Of a stretch of DNA of 64,000 nucleotides, positions 11,211 to 25,117 are shown piece after piece. Under the pieces are notes generated by a model that did not search any database, was not told the DNA's origin, and saw only the letters and a program-made list of their open reading frames with translations. The stretch's first letter is position 1, and each line of letters begins with the position of its first letter. This stretch comes from Sinotaia quadrata (lineage: Eukaryota > Mollusca > Gastropoda > Architaenioglossa > Viviparidae), in NCBI GenBank assembly GCA_028829895.1, contig CM054179.1, positions 104,991,875 to 105,055,874 on the forward strand, written 5' to 3'. Position numbers and translations under genes: made by a program.

Positions 11211-12821
11211 AGAACAGTCTATAATAATAGTATTAGTTAAAAGGAATCAAATTTAAAATGCAGATAAAGTCTGTTTAAGAAACAACTTGAGAATGTAAAA
11301 AGAAAATGAAGATAGCATGGTATGATTGTTCAAACAAACTTAAGATAATCCAGAGAAATCGAAAAAAGGAACGTACAGATAAATGAAGGGGGAAAAAAGG
11401 GGGAAGCTTGGAAACATGGAAATGTTAATTAACAGAAAACAATCACAAAGACTGAGAAGGAAAGGTTTCATGCAGATATTAAGACAAAATAATAAATGCT
11501 GACAATAAAAAAAGGAAAACATATATATATAAAATGAGAAAAGAAAATGTAAATTTTATTTTAAAAAAACAGAAAAGAGAAATATGCAAACTGTATACAT
11601 TGCAATATGTTCATGAGAAAGCCAAAGGAGAGACCAAAATACTTTAGAAAACAAATTAATGTACTAGAGAAGATTCATGGTAAATAAACATGCAAATTGT
11701 AGCTCTCCATGTACACATTAATTTGCAGACAACAAAGTCAGTGAAAAATTGTCAAATTTTAAAATAAAGAAAAACAAAATGGAAACTAGAAAATGTGGCT
11801 AAAATTTCAAAGAATGGATAATTATAAGAAATCAATTCTAATACATTTTCCTGATGCTGACAGTACACCTTTATACAGGTATACTAATAATGATAGCCTG
11901 CAAATGAATGCTCTTGATAGTTATTGCAAAAATCTACCTGACAAAATCCCCCTGCACAGTCAATTCTACATATTAATAATGAAAAGCTGCAGATAAACCT
12001 GATGACAGATAGTGCAAAATCTATCTGGAAAAATCTCCCTTACCCATCACATTAGTAGATCCACATTTTATTTGAGCTTGAGTGCAGAAATACTATATGG
12101 TATTGGTAAACTAAATAATTGTTAAGTGAACTTTGCACTCTGGAAGCTTCAGCCCACACAGACACAAAATTCTATTTGTTTTCACTGTTTTGCCATGCTA
12201 CTGAAACTAAAACCTGTGTAACAAAACCCCAAGAACTTCTTTGAATCAAAATAGTACATTCTTAACATTTACATGTATATACTTTAAGCCTTTAACTAAG
12301 GAGAAAAAAAGGGAAATTCTAGTTAAAGTTTACAGCATATTAAAAATAAATATATATATTGCTAATCCTCTCACACAAAATTATCAACAATTTAAAATGC
12401 TCTATACTTTTTCTACTTTATCTGTCTTGTCTATAATTTTATTTAAATTTTTAAAAGCATCCCTTTTCATCCTTTATTTTTTTAATAGCTTTAGCTAATT
12501 TGATTTATGATTTCATGTATGTTATACTCTGTATGAAGTCAGCAAGACTGGTACAAACTGCTGCAAGTATTGTGGACACCAACTGAAAGAAATCAATGTA
12601 AGCAGGAGTTATAATCTTCCATGATTTGAACTGATAAAACTAAAAGATTTGAACTGGTAAGTCTTAAAAATAAAAAAAAGGCTTTAATGTGAAGTCATCC
12701 TCCACAATCATCTCTGCATTCATAACTTTCATCAACTGTTCTCTTGTCATTTTATGGTTTGACAACTTTGACATAACTGAATTGACTTAGTGTGGAAAAC
12801 AAAAGATAATTATATAATAAA
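11211..12821. other. No gene seen
   Basis: Very AT-rich sequence without recognisable coding or element structure. Confidence 0.5.
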
Positions 12822-13035
12822 ATTTTGTGCCAGACAACTGTATGTTAATTTTTTTTTTAAAAAACATACTATATAATACAATGTTTGGGCCAGACAACTG
12901 TATATTTTTTGTAATGCATACTATATAATAGAATGTTTGGGCCAGACAAGTAGATGTTATATTTTTTGTAATACATACTTTATAATAGACTGTTTGGGCC
13001 AGAAAACTGCATGTTATGTATATTTTAATACATAC
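12822..13035. repeat. About 60-bp minisatellite, four units
   Basis: GGGCCAGACAACTGTATGTT, an A/T stretch and TACTATATAATAGAATGTTT recur four times with length variation. Confidence 0.8.
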
Positions 13036-13317
13036 TAATACACAATATATATACATATGTGTGTATATATATAAAATATAAATAAAATATACAAACAGGT
13101 GTAAATAACAGATTTAAAAGTTATAAAATACAAATATCAAAAGAAGAGGTGAATAATTTTTAATTAAATTACACAAACTATTGAGATATTATTTAGCCAA
13201 TGTCACACATAGATCTTTCAAAATGCTCTTGAAACATCTTTTTTACCAAAAAGTCAGTCTTTCATTATTTTCTGTTTTTATTTTTATTTCCTATCTGGTC
13301 CACACCTCATGGAGTTC

Positions 13318-13475
13318 TGTTGTATCTGTAAATATGTAGTACCTCGTGTGTTACCCTTTTCTTTTGTATTATTGTTAATGTATGTGTTTATTATTATGTT
13401 GCATCTGTAAATATGTACCTTGTGTGTTACCATTTTCTTTTGTACTATTGTTAAAGTATTTGTTTATTATTCTGT
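13318..13475. repeat. Tandem duplication of about 80 bp
   Basis: TGTTGTATCTGTAAATATGT, CTTGTGTGTTACC and TTTCTTTTGTA appear twice in the same order. Confidence 0.85.
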
Positions 13476-14249
13476 GCTATTTTTCTATGTGTATGTATAC
13501 ATGTACTTGTATGCATGTGATTGAATTGTATGTTTGTTTATGACCATGCATCCATTCATCTACTTACCTATTTACCCATAAGTAAACACATACTCATGTG
13601 CACCTATACACATACACACACTTATTCATTGAAGCTCCTCACAACCTGTAGACTAATTAAGACAGAAAAAATGCTACAAAATTCACTTAAAATGAAATCA
13701 CTTTATGAGAGGAATTTCCACCCATAAGAGACAATGAGAGCTTGGGTGTGGGTGCATACTGTATTGCATTTTTACAAAGAAGGAATAACTTTATAACAAA
13801 CTGTATAATATATATAACAATGACTTTATTAGATTGTCTTAGAAAAAAAAAATTGTTGGGATGGATGGGAGTTTTGTTGATAAAAATCCTCAATCCATCT
13901 GGGAAAATGCATTTCAATAATTTCTATCACATCATTCATTTTTAGCTTGAGTGCAGCAAGTTAAGTTTCTTAATTTTAATTTACTGTGCATTCTTCAAAA
14001 TAATATGAACAGTATTTATCAGAAATTTGAAGAGCACAAGAAATGTCTATAGCATTGCTCACCTCTTTGCTAGTGTCAAATTTTGCATCAAGATAATATA
14101 ACTTTATACAAAGCACAGGGACCAAGAACTATTTCAGTTTCATCCTTCTATCATGCCTTCAATAAAAGGTAAATCAATTTCAACAATTCTGAATCACCAA
14201 GAAAATAAACCCAAACAACATTTTGTGCATTGACTGTTGCAAACAAATG
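13476..14249. other. No gene seen
   Basis: AT-rich sequence; CA-rich patch at 13595-13622. Short overlapping frames on both strands show no domain. Confidence 0.5.
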
Positions 14250-14283
14250 AAATCTAGATATACTTGCTTGGTAAGAGATGCTG

Positions 14284-14650
14284 TGCAAGTGTGCAAATAG
14301 GAGAAAATGGTAAATGTGTGTGCAAATGGGAAAAACGTATATGTGTAAAAATGGGAGAAAAAGGTAAAATGGGTGCAAAATGGGAGAAAATGGTAAATGT
14401 GTGTGCAAAAGGGAAAAAATGTATATGTGTAAAAATGGGAGAAAAAGGTAAAATGTGTGCAAAAATGGGAGAAAATGGTACATGTGCAAATGGGAGAAAA
14501 TGGTAAATGTGTGCAAAATGGGAGAAAATGGTATGTGTGTGCAAAATGGAAGAAAATTGTAAATGAATGCAAATGGGAGAAAATGTGTGCAAACGAGAGA
14601 AAATGGTACAGGTGAGCAAATGGGAAAACATGGTACATGTGTGCAAAATG
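14284..14650. repeat. Minisatellite of 20-55-bp units
   Basis: Units built from TGGGAGAAAATGGTAAATGT and GTGCAAAA repeat about a dozen times with variants. Long minus-strand frames through it (rich in HLPFSPI) are repeat translations. Confidence 0.9.
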
Positions 14651-15577
14651 GGAACCTTCTGATGAAAAAAATTGTGGCTCTAATGTGTGAATCTCATTAG
14701 GGGCAGGGAATATTTAAGCAGAGTAACAAGTAAAATGTGAACCTGTACAAGAGTGGAATCAGATAATGGAGACTGGGATAATGAGGACTTCCAATATATT
14801 TATAAATGTCCATGATTATTATTCTTTTTGCTCTGTATAAATATTGAACTATTATAATTTTATTCATACATGAGATAAACATATTTAGTTCAAACTTAAG
14901 TGTAAATTTAGTGCAAAGTTTTTTTTAAAGTAGTATCAATGCAGCTTTCTCTCTGCCATAATCTGGCTTTTAATTTCCCAGGAAGCTTTATTCTTCAATT
15001 TTTGTCACCTGAATAGTCTGACTAGTAAGAAAAAGAAATTGTTTTATTTACTGAAAGGTGAGAATATCTGGGTAATCAGATGAAACTCTATGTAGATGGA
15101 ATTAACACATCAATAAATAGCAAACTCAGTTAAAAAAAAAAAAATCAGCTCTAAGGCAAATAGCACCTACAATTCATGCATTTAAGAATGAGTAAAATAA
15201 ATTTCTATTTCAGTAAGGTATATGTATTTGTAACACAGGCATTTGCATAATTATAGCAAACATATTGAATATTATTTTTTTAATTTTATAAACATATATA
15301 CATAAAAATAATAAAAAATAAGAGATCTAAAAATAAATGTATACATAACACCAGAACTAATATTTCCAATTGTGATATGTAACTGATCAATAAAAATAAT
15401 GCATCTATATGTAAATATTACATTTCTTTTGAAAATAAACACCACACTTAACATGCCACAAAATCTCATCCAAAGTACCAAGTGATAAGACATAAATGAA
15501 CCCCTCAATTAAAATATACTTAAATCTAAATAGTAGAGGCATGATTACAAGACACATGCAAGCATCTTTGCATCTTT

Positions 15578-15612
<35 letters not shown>

Positions 15613-18600
15613 AATAATCCTGTTTATATCATACAAACAATAAAATGTAAGAAAACAATTCATGAATTATTTAACCATTATTCAGGAAGAACAGGAAAAA
15701 ACATCCACCCAGGTATATGAAAAGCAAATATTAAAAATAAATTCTGGATACAAAATGAGCTATTTATAGATATAACTTAAATGCTTACTCTGAAGTTAGT
15801 TATGAAAAGATCTAAGTGAAAACAGATGATATCCAAAATTTAGTACATTTTACACATAAAGAAATGTTAAAGACCAAGTGTTGAGGAATTTATGTCAACT
15901 GTGCAATTGAGCTATAAATTAATAATTAAAGTGTTTTGATACTGTAAATAAAATTTTACAGTCATGGTTCCAATGGATAGCATATATGTGCAATCAAAAG
16001 AATGTGTGTTTGTGAGATGTTTATGTTACCACTGTACACAAACAAGCTGAATAAAAATACTTAGGATTAAAAAGCCACTCTTTCAATATTGAAGCTACAA
16101 CACTTGACAAAAGGAAACTTAACTCTGCATGATTGTCTCATGCTATTGCAGACCTTACCTGCAAGTGGAACAAATATACAAGCTTGAGTGTATTGTAGCC
16201 CAAACCATTTAAACCAATTTGTGTCATCATATAGAGACATCAAGCATGATCAAGTGTTTTGGTTTCTATTACACTAAAAAATAACATTCACAAACATTGC
16301 TGGCTACTTAACTTTGCCAGGATGTTTAAAAATGTTGACATATTGAAATATCTGGTTTATAAATATATATGCTTTAAATGGATTATTTTTCACTTGGTCT
16401 TTAAAATGTAAAATGCACCATTTGTGAAGTATGTATTTTATGTAAAATAGTCTGCCATGTATTGACCAGCAAAGAATGAATGACATCATCTGATTATTAC
16501 CTACATTTAAAACAGGGATGAAAAAGTACTTCATTATCTGATGTAAATATATTCTAACTGATCAGTTATTTTTTTAAAGATATTACCACCTGTTAGAGTA
16601 TAGGTTATTTCCCTTGTTAGGTGGCAACCAGTATATCCAATCATTACAATCTATTACTATGATTTATAGACTCAGGTTTAAAGACATAAATTATAAAAGT
16701 ATCTCGAATAAACACAGTACTATACAAATCAAGAATTACTTAATTATTTGTTTGTTAACTTGTTTCTTTTCAATTTTGTTGAATAAAACTGTTTACATAT
16801 ATTTAGTCAACAGATTCCTAAAACTGACAGTTATATTATTAATATTATGTACTGGCAGATACAAAATTTTAAATATATGTCAAAAGTTGTTTTCATATTT
16901 TGAATAAAAATGCACTGTATTTCTCATTTCTGATTATATAAAACCAGCTATATGTTAATCTCAAAACATGTATGTTAGTTCTAGTAAAATATGTTTAAAT
17001 ATTTACAAGATAAGGTTTTAAAATAATAAGTATTGTGAATTATATAGTGTCAAATAATCTTTTCATTGTATTTGTCAAATGTATATTTGATTATTGTTAA
17101 ATTTATTAACTGTCTTACACGTTATTAAACTATATGCTGGAGTAATAGTGGGTGGATGGGGGGCTCATTATATATAAATAAAGACAGATTTTTATTACTC
17201 CTCTAGTAAGAAGTTTTTACCTGTGAAAATATTGTGACAGTAAAATGTCTGTCTTATTGTAGTGGAAGAGAGAAGACTTACTACACTCATATAATCTGCC
17301 AAGTGAGGGATGAGTGGTGTCTCCTGGGAGATTTAATAGACATAAATTAAGATTTCTTCATAACTTGCAATTAGTTATGGATGATTAATAATAATAATAT
17401 TAATAATCATAACCAGTAACAAAAGGGGTACATGTCACACACTCAAACACAACACAGCTGGTAACAATTTTATGACAAGAAAAAAGATGCTGTAATTTAC
17501 AGAAAAAGGATTATCAATCACAGAAATAATGAAGAGTGCTTTAGCATAAAGACTATGAATAAATTTCCAATTCTTTCTATTAAATCTAAAATTAATTTTA
17601 ATAGAATTAACAACAAATGTTATGACATTTTGATTAACATATTACAATTATATAATTAATAAATAAAGAATAAATTATTTGTTTTATATAAAAATCTTGA
17701 ATGGATGCAACACAGTGTCTCTCTTACTGCAGTGTCATCCCCTAAAACCTGTTTCCAAACGACCCATGTTTGTTATATACATACTGTCTTTGTGATATAT
17801 GAAAAAAACAAAAATATTTATTTACTTAAAATTCTGAACATGCTAGTCAGACTGAGGGCACAAATGCATTTAATTTCTTCCTGATGTATGAAGCAAAATA
17901 TCTATACAGAATTATAATTATATATTAGTTCAGTCTGGAGGGGTACTAATGCACTTGAATTTCTTGAGCACCATGGTTGCAAATGGAACATTTTAGGAGT
18001 ATACTGATTTTATTTTTATTTTTTAAATTTGTAAATTAGTTACTGTATGGCATAATTGTACTAATAAATATTAGTACTTTGCTGCTTAATTATAATTAAC
18101 TAAAAATATGTAAATTTACAGTTCACCGTTAAGTCTAGCAATAAAACTTATGTGTGGAAACAAAAAAACAGAATTGAGAAAATATGTTTTCTTTGTTCAT
18201 ATCTTTTAGTAATGAAATTGTCTTTACTGACAATATTAGGAAAGAATATACGAGTTTTTAGTACAGTTATATAAAAATGTATGCAATGGCCCTTCATGCA
18301 CTCTATAAACAAAAATCTGTAGTTTTGACTATGCCAAATATCCCTTTAACATTTTCCTGAGAATCAAGTTATATATGAAGACCCTTGTATAATTTACTTC
18401 GTGATAAACTGTATGATCAATTTTCAAAGGGAAGTTTTATGTGACATAACTGGATGATTAGACCAAATAAATTATTTTTTCAAGATGACCATCTAAGTCA
18501 ATGGTTTGTGCTCTGTTTATGCATTGGTTGATTGATCTAAAATGCTCACCAATGGATGAGCTGGTGAGGAATAGAATACCTATACTGCTCAGAAACAAGT

Positions 18601-19178
18601 GCTTAAGGCAGGACAATTAGAACAAGTTAAAATTTCAAACAAAAGAAACTTAGCAAACTGAATAAGACTTGAAACTTTAAATAAAAATCCCACAAATCCA
18701 ATTTAAAATTCAATTTACTGAAAATTCAAGAGTAAATTTTCATCTCTTCCAAAATTAACTGTTTTTAAAAACTTACTTTCCTTTTATAATTCTTTCTTCT
18801 CTTTTTACTTGCAAAATTCTATGACAAAAAAAAATTAATGAACAAATGGAAAATCAAACAAAGGATTTAAAATCAGTATGCATAAAGATCAAAAGTTCAC
18901 TTTCACAACACATCACCAGGGTTACTAATATATTTTGATTTCTAATGCACATTTCTGCCCATTAAATTTTACAATTTCTAATGCAGTACAATGAATATGT
19001 CCAGTTTAACTTATATCATCTATATTGCTTATTAACAGCAAAGAACAAACTTCCATACACAAAAGAAATAATTTTCCTAAATTAATACTTACTATTCCAT
19101 AACAAAATAACTTGGCAAGAAATAAATTACAGTCACTAATACACAAAACAAGTGGGCTGGTTCTCATCTTTCTACCTG
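14651..19178. other. Gene-free AT-rich stretch
   Basis: No coding region is supported. A (GT)n tract lies at 15581-15609. This is the region just past the stop of zinc-finger cassette B, so its right end (below 19179) should hold the 3' untranslated region. I could not choose one polyadenylation signal with confidence. Confidence 0.5.
15581..15609. repeat. (GT)n microsatellite
   Basis: Fourteen GT repeats. Confidence 0.95.
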
Positions 19179-19408
19179 CTATAATTCCTGTTTGAATGAT
19201 GGGAAAAATTGTTCATCTAAATCAGCTGAACCTTGGGAAAAATTCTGCATGTTTAGCAATTCTAAAGTCTGATCCTGCCTATCAGGACCACTAAAACATG
19301 ACCTTGGTCGCCTGTGAGGAACAATACCATGTTTTTTCATATGGCAATCTAAACTAGTTTTCTGCACAAATGCTGCATCACAAACGTTGCATTTATAAGG
19401 TCGTTCTC
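19179..19408 (-). CDS. Cassette B exon 6: last zinc finger and C-terminus
   Basis: The acceptor is TTAATTTTTCAG at 19420-19409. The phase-1 join to exon B5 restores the classical linker TGERPYKC, which is strong support for the splice. It encodes one C2H2 finger (CNVCDAAFVQKTSLDCHMKKH) and then a tail of about 50 residues with an Arg/Pro patch (PHRRPRSC), a Gln/Leu-rich piece and the final FKQEL. The finger is nearly identical in pattern to the last finger of cassette A (CDATFAQKNSL), although the tails differ completely. The stop codon is at 19179-19181. Confidence 0.85.
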
Positions 19409-20287
19409 CTGAAAAATTAATAAAAAACGTTTGAGTATAAAATGACTGAATTTAAAAGTGACCATTCTTTCTTTAAAAAGATGACTAAATGCAAGATATG
19501 TTCTTTTACTGTAGTAAACTGTTTTATTTTATTTTAATATCATTTGCACTTTAGTTCGGGTATGAATCTTTACAAAATTTAATAAATGATGATAAAAATA
19601 ATTAATATAATGATATAAGATGGGTCTGAACCTTTACAAATACTCTGACTTTTATGATATTTAAAAAAACATTTACAGAAGCAAATGATATTTTCAGAAA
19701 CATAAAACAGAACCCAGTGGTCACATAATGGCTTCTAGAAAGGATGACCCTTATCCCCAAGCTGATAACACACCTGAATGTTCAAGACAACTCACTAAAC
19801 TAACCAATCAAAGCACAACTCAGCCATGTGAATGAATGTACCAGAATCTCACCTGTAAATTGTTAGTCAAATGCAAGCTGACCAATGATGCAGCATGTAT
19901 TTTGGCTCCCAGTATTAACAAAGTATAATCATACTACTAATCTTATTGCTGGTTACCACCACAAAAGGAAATCATCCTCTGTATATATTACTGCTGAAGG
20001 TATGTGGTTTTGCTTGCCTAACTAATATTACGTTCAAGTTTAACTCTTGACACTAACCATATTCTATATTGTTATATTTCGCTTATGATATTTAAATGTG
20101 TGATGACCATGTAAGTAATAGTGTTCCATCAGAAAACACATGAGGACAATTTCTTAGTCCCTATATATTTTATTGGCAGACTGGCACCTACAGATATACC
20201 ACTACTATTAATTAAGAATTATTAATAAATGACATGAAATGATTTAAAGAATATCATTAAAGTGCAACTGCATATAATCAAACCTAC
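19409..20287 (-). other. Intron B5-B6
   Basis: GT/AG intron of 879 bases. Positions 19700-19960 have a higher GC content than the surroundings and may be a transposon relic; I could not identify it. Confidence 0.6.
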
Positions 20288-20678
20288 CTGTATGAAGACG
20301 CTTATGTGTCTTTAGGTTGTAAGAACTGGTGAAACCTCGTCCACAATGATCACATTTAAAAGGTCTCTCTCCTGTGTGTGTGTTCATATGCTTATTAAGT
20401 CGTAGACGTGAGTAGAAAGATTTATTGCACATTGTACAGTAAAATTTCCTCGACCGCTCATGTACATTCAACTTGTGTTCTTTCAGATACATAGAAGTAG
20501 AGTACCTCTTAGGACAAAGGTCACACAGATAGTTTTTCTCCCCACTATGAGTGCGGTAGTGGCATTTTAAAAGAGAGTCTTTGTAAGTAGAATAGCCACA
20601 TATAGAACAAGTATAGACCTTGCCGATGTCAACTCCATGTTTCATGAGGTGCCCCTTCATGTTATCACCATACAGTAC
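20288..20678 (-). CDS. Cassette B exon 5: four C2H2 zinc fingers
   Basis: The acceptor is GATGTTAG at 20686-20679 and the donor is ACAG|GTAGGT after 20288. The exon opens with the second half of a finger whose first half is in exon B4, giving CDICGM + VLYGDNMKGHLMKH, so the splice rebuilds a complete finger. Four full fingers follow, with first cysteine pairs CSIC, CDLC, CTMC and CDHC. Linkers are HSGEKNYL, HERSRKFY and HTGERPFK. The protein should be nuclear and bind DNA. An internal ATG at 20660 could start a fingers-only isoform (see the exon proposed at about 22.2 kb). The frame continues past the donor to 20244 but that extension is intron. Confidence 0.88.
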
Positions 20679-22218
20679 CTAACATCAATAAAAGAAAAAC
20701 TATACAATAATAATATATGCATTAATTTACTGTGCTATGATTTTGTTTAATTCACTAAAAAAAATATAAAGACAATGCAAAATAAAGATGAAATGAAGAA
20801 AAATAAAACTGTTTAGTAATAGCAATATGACTTCAGAGAGAATGTTGTGTCCTTAACATTACAAATTGCATTACAACACTTTAATTATGAGACAAATGTG
20901 GCTTTTACTTACAGAAACACCACACAGAACCCACTTGAGAATGTAAAAGAGACAAAGCAAATAATAAACAAGCAAACAAAGAAGAAAGAACAGAGAAACA
21001 ATGATTTTTACAGGTGGTATAGACATGTTTGATTTTGAAAACTACTCTTGAAAATGAGGTAAATGTGTCTTAGATTTAAATTCTTACAAAGATTTAAATT
21101 TAAAAGATCTTGGTCAGATTTTAAATACTCTACTGGAATTTAAAGAATGAAGCCACTGTGTCTGACGTAATAGAAAGTTAATTCTTTGTGGCTGAAACTT
21201 GATACAATTCACAATATTTATAGTTTTATTTATCACGCAAAATATCTCAATGCTAAATTATCACATACACTGCTTCTAGCACTTGTTCTATTTACAAAAA
21301 ATATGTGTTTACTTTAATTGTATTATCTAGTCTTCATTGCTTTCAGCATCATTACAATAATACTTTTAATAGCTAAAATAATTACTACTTTACTGAAATG
21401 TTCTGTTATGTTCACCTAAACAGCCTTATCAGATACCTGCGACATACATCATTTATTAATTTACAACAAAAACAACTGCTAATAGATTCTCACCAATCAC
21501 TATTATTAGGTAGTCCCACTCATTTTTTTCTAATTGTACAAATGTTTTATGCTCAAAATGTGTGTTCTGATACAGGTTGTACAGAAAAAAAAATGATGAT
21601 AGCTATAATACCTTTTGAGATATTGTCAATTTAGTGTCGTAATTTGTTATCAACATTTTTTAGACATAACGAATGTGCAATTTGTCAAGTTCAGTACAAG
21701 TAAAATATAGACCACACTGATCAACAGTTCAACATTTTAAATTAACATAATCACAGACAACAAGAAAAAACAGACATAATGCAGAATTGAAATTATAATA
21801 AATTGCGAAGGAAAACATGCTTTTGTTCCATAAAATTGCTTACAAAATGCAATAAACTGGAATATTCATGGCATCATAGCATAATCAACTGATTAAAACC
21901 AACTGTAATTATCAATGGACTTTAAAATGTAAGTTACTAATTATAGACATATTAATTAATTTTAAAAGTATAATTTTGAATTATTTCAAATTCAAAAATA
22001 AAAAATATAAAGCATTTTCTTATCTTTTAGTTGAAATCAAAAATTATATGATCGTTTTTTTATTATTATTATTATAATTTTATTATTATTTTTTATTACT
22101 ATTCTACAAATATTTTGAAAATTAGTTAATTGAAAACTATTATAGACTTTAGTACTACATTTATTTTTAATTTATTTCAAATTAAAAAATTAATAATAAT
22201 TAGAACAAATTGTCTTAC

Positions 22219-22420
22219 CTTTGTGTAGAACTTGCGACCTTGCCCAAATCCGTGAAAATAAATCCAATAAAACCACTCTTTTTAAAGAAAAGTTCCAAAA
22301 GAATTCTGTGTAATTTTTTTTCAGATGTGAAAAATAATGTAAAATGTATATTTTTCAAGCACAATTTTTGTACACAATGAAAACCACATGAAGCCACATG
22401 GTACTTTGACAAATGTCAAC
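22219..22420 (-). other. Candidate alternative first exon within cassette B
   Basis: The minus strand reads CTACACAAAG|GTAAGACA at 22219, a near-perfect donor not used by the main model. The bases before it stay open in the frame that would enter exon B5 (FHGFGQGRKFYTK). A stop lies upstream in that frame and there is no ATG, so this is more likely a non-coding first exon that splices to 20678, with translation starting at the exon B5 ATG (20660). The left boundary given is nominal. Confidence 0.3.
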
Positions 22421-22669
22421 CGGTTTTGGTGGTATTATCACATGGTCACATCAAAAATTCCAGTAGGGGCTAGTTGAATTTAATCTACAGTTCATTAGAA
22501 TCAACCACACAATTCACTTTATTAGGTAGGATCAAGCAGTCAACACGCAATCAGCCTCCAAACTTGCCAGGCTATCAAAAAACTTTGTTCAAAATGGCTG
22601 CCAAGCGTGTACCAAGCATGGGTTCTTGTGGGAAAACCCCTTTTTGAATGACACTGATCATTCCAAATA

Positions 22670-22745
22670 TAGTATCCAATCAAAAAATTAGAACACATTG
22701 GTTGCTGAGGCAATACACATGTTTATTTCAGACTGATTGGTTAAA
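22670..22745. promoter_or_regulatory. Cluster of CCAAT/ATTGG motifs
   Basis: ATCCAATCA, CATTGGTTG and GATTGGTTA occur within about 65 bases, in a locally GC-richer patch. It lies 250-450 bases upstream of the candidate minus-strand donor at 22219. A plus-strand ATG in good context (CAAAATGGCTGCC, 22589) on the other side opens only 17 codons. Confidence 0.35.
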
Positions 22746-23344
22746 ATTAGAATGGCAAGCACGCTAACACTAAGCCTGCGTGTGTACGTGCTTGACCCAT
22801 TTCATTCCAAGGACAACGAACAGGTTAAGCTTACATAGTCAATTGTAGCATCAATAGAACTCAGGTGATAGCTAAAGAAGAAAATAAGCAAAATATTGCA
22901 TTCCCTTATCTTGGAGAAAGAAAAGGGACAACAGGAATGGGGAAAAAAAAACAAAGCCAACAAAAAGATGTAGAAGAGAGCTGGAACCCTTCAGGAAACT
23001 TAAAATACAGTCTGGGTTGACAAAAATATTTACCTGTACTAGAGTTAAAAATGGTCCATAAGAGAATTTAACTGAGGGGACTCTACTCATGAACATTACG
23101 GAACTGGAGAGCTCTATTTTTCATTTATCTCCCCTGCTAAGTTCTGCTTTGCATGATTTAACTAGCTCTGTATTCTCATATTGCGCCAACTAAATACTTA
23201 CTTGATTGTGCCGAAGAAATTTTTTTATTCATTTTGCAATCAAATGCAAAACTGTTTAAACACACATCAATTTCAAATTTTAAAAAAATATTCAAAAGCA
23301 CTGGTACTTTAAAAAAATAAATAAATACAATACTAATTGGTTAC

Positions 23345-23572
23345 CATGCCACAAATGTCACATTGACGTTTGCGTTCCTCATGTCGATTTCTAATATGAC
23401 CACGAAGGTGGTGAATCAGGTCAGTGGCATTAGAAGCATTATGAGAACACTGCAGACAGGTATTTGGAGCTGCATCCATATGTTCTTTTACATGTGACAA
23501 AGTTTCTTCTACTTGGGACTGTGGAAACTTCATTTTACAGACAGGACATACACTAAACTGTTCTTTTGTATC
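23345..23572 (-). CDS. Cassette B exon 4: two and a half zinc fingers
   Basis: The acceptor is TTTCACTTACAG (23584-23573) and the donor is GGCATG|GTAACC after 23345. Both ends are phase 0 and the exon is 76 codons. It opens DTKEQFSV, then an atypical finger (CPVC, 14 residues, H-x3-H), then a standard one (CLQCSHNASNATDLIHHLRGH), then the first half of a third (CDICGM) finished in exon B5. The basic stretch HIRNRHEERKRQ could help nuclear import. The frame to 23650 upstream of the acceptor is intronic. Confidence 0.85.
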
Positions 23573-25117
23573 CTGTAAGTGAAAAAGAATTAATGCTTTA
23601 AGTTTAACAGACTTTGTACATCTATAAAAGTATAATATTAAAGTTTTCATTTCACTGCAAAGATGGAGGGGAAAAAAATCAACTTTTCACTGATCCATTA
23701 AATCAGTTGCTTGTAGATTTAACTTGTTAGTCTAAATTAGTAACTGCATTTAATTCAACCAACAAAGAAATTAGATGACTTTTAAAATCTAAAAACTTTT
23801 TAAAATATGTATAGTGTTTTAGGTACCAAAAGTTAACAGGGTGAACCCCTAACAGGACATCAAAATGAAATAAAAATGGATAAAATTTATACCTCAAACC
23901 ATGTTATATTCATTTTTTAAACAAATTAAAAACAAAATTGACACTGAAATAATGCAGAATTAAACCTGAAAAATATAATTAAAAATTATTTTCTTAAACT
24001 AGTTAGTCCTGACTGGCATAATGTTCATGAATCAACTGTAAGTATAGGACAGAAGCAAAATCACTAACAAATTCATAGGAAAGATTAAAGATGTCAAATG
24101 AAAGAAATACCCATATTATTTGCAAATGGCTGAATATACTTTAGGTGAATAAAGAAGACTGGAGATGATTTTGAAACATAAATTACAGCCCTTCTATATC
24201 AGTAGCCAGAATTTGTTTACAAATATCAACATGGCAAATTGTAGACTAAACAAGTATGATCCAATCAAATGAATAAAAAGTATCTATCAATAAATAATTA
24301 AACATAGAAATGTCTTGCAATCATAATAAAGTTACAGGAAAATAACTCTTTACAATAACTTTATAAGTTATTTTTAGAAGCAGTGGAAATTGCATTGTTT
24401 CCACAGTAACCTATCTTAATTACTACATTAAGAATGGATTTGTAATAAAATTATTTTTTTAAAATAAACTTTATTTTCATTCTCAAACATATTTTCAGGT
24501 TTTAATATTAATGATCAATCTGCTCAAAATCAAAATGGAATGAATGGACAAAAATAACTGAAAAAGCTACATTAAATTTGGCAGGGTTATCTTCCCTTGC
24601 ATAAATAAAAATCACAATTATTTATTTCTTTAATAAACATGACTAGAGATCACATATTTACAAATACAAGCAACAATCAAAAATATATTAAACCACAGTT
24701 TTTCTTAGTTATTATATAGTAAGAGTAAAGTTTCATTGCATCTAAACAGCATAATAAGCAACAATCAAAAAATATATTAAATCAGTTTTTCTTAATTATT
24801 TAATAACAGTAAAGTTTCACTGCATCTAAATGACATAACAAGCAATAATAAAAATATATTAACTAGTTCTCTTAGTTATTATTTAATAATGTTCAGTATA
24901 GTTTCACTGCATCTAAATGGCATACGTAGAAGTACTGTGTTAAGTATTTTTTACTCTAATATTTTTTTAATTTGTAAATGAAAAAGACATTAATAAAGTC
25001 TGACTGTATTAAATTACTATTCCCACCCATTTTCATTCCTCAACAAAAGCAGTAGTAGTACATTATCATTACTAGTACTACTAGAACTAAATATTTAACC
25101 ACTCACTATAAACTTAC
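23573..25117 (-). other. Intron B3-B4, with a local triplicated repeat
   Basis: At 24668-24923 a unit of about 85 bases (AAGCAACAATCAAAAATATA, then AAGTTTCATTGCATCTAAA) occurs three times in tandem. Otherwise the sequence is plain and AT-rich. Confidence 0.7.

Larger units (their letters stand above)
20679..23344 (-). other. Intron B4-B5, with possible internal promoter
   Basis: Positions 21900-22200 are extremely AT-rich (ATT and TAA runs). Positions 22400-22850 are clearly less AT-rich, and hold CCAAT-type motifs at about 22676, 22700 and 22734 and a candidate exon donor at 22218. The rest shows nothing supportable. Confidence 0.5.

Noticed and set aside
14151..14650. Long overlapping minus-strand frames of 121-152 codons
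   Set aside because: They translate a minisatellite in three frames; the proteins are short repeats such as HLPFSPI with no independent support.
20847..21634. Plus-strand frames of 61-78 codons within the B4-B5 intron
   Set aside because: AT-rich chance frames with no domain, start context or splice support.
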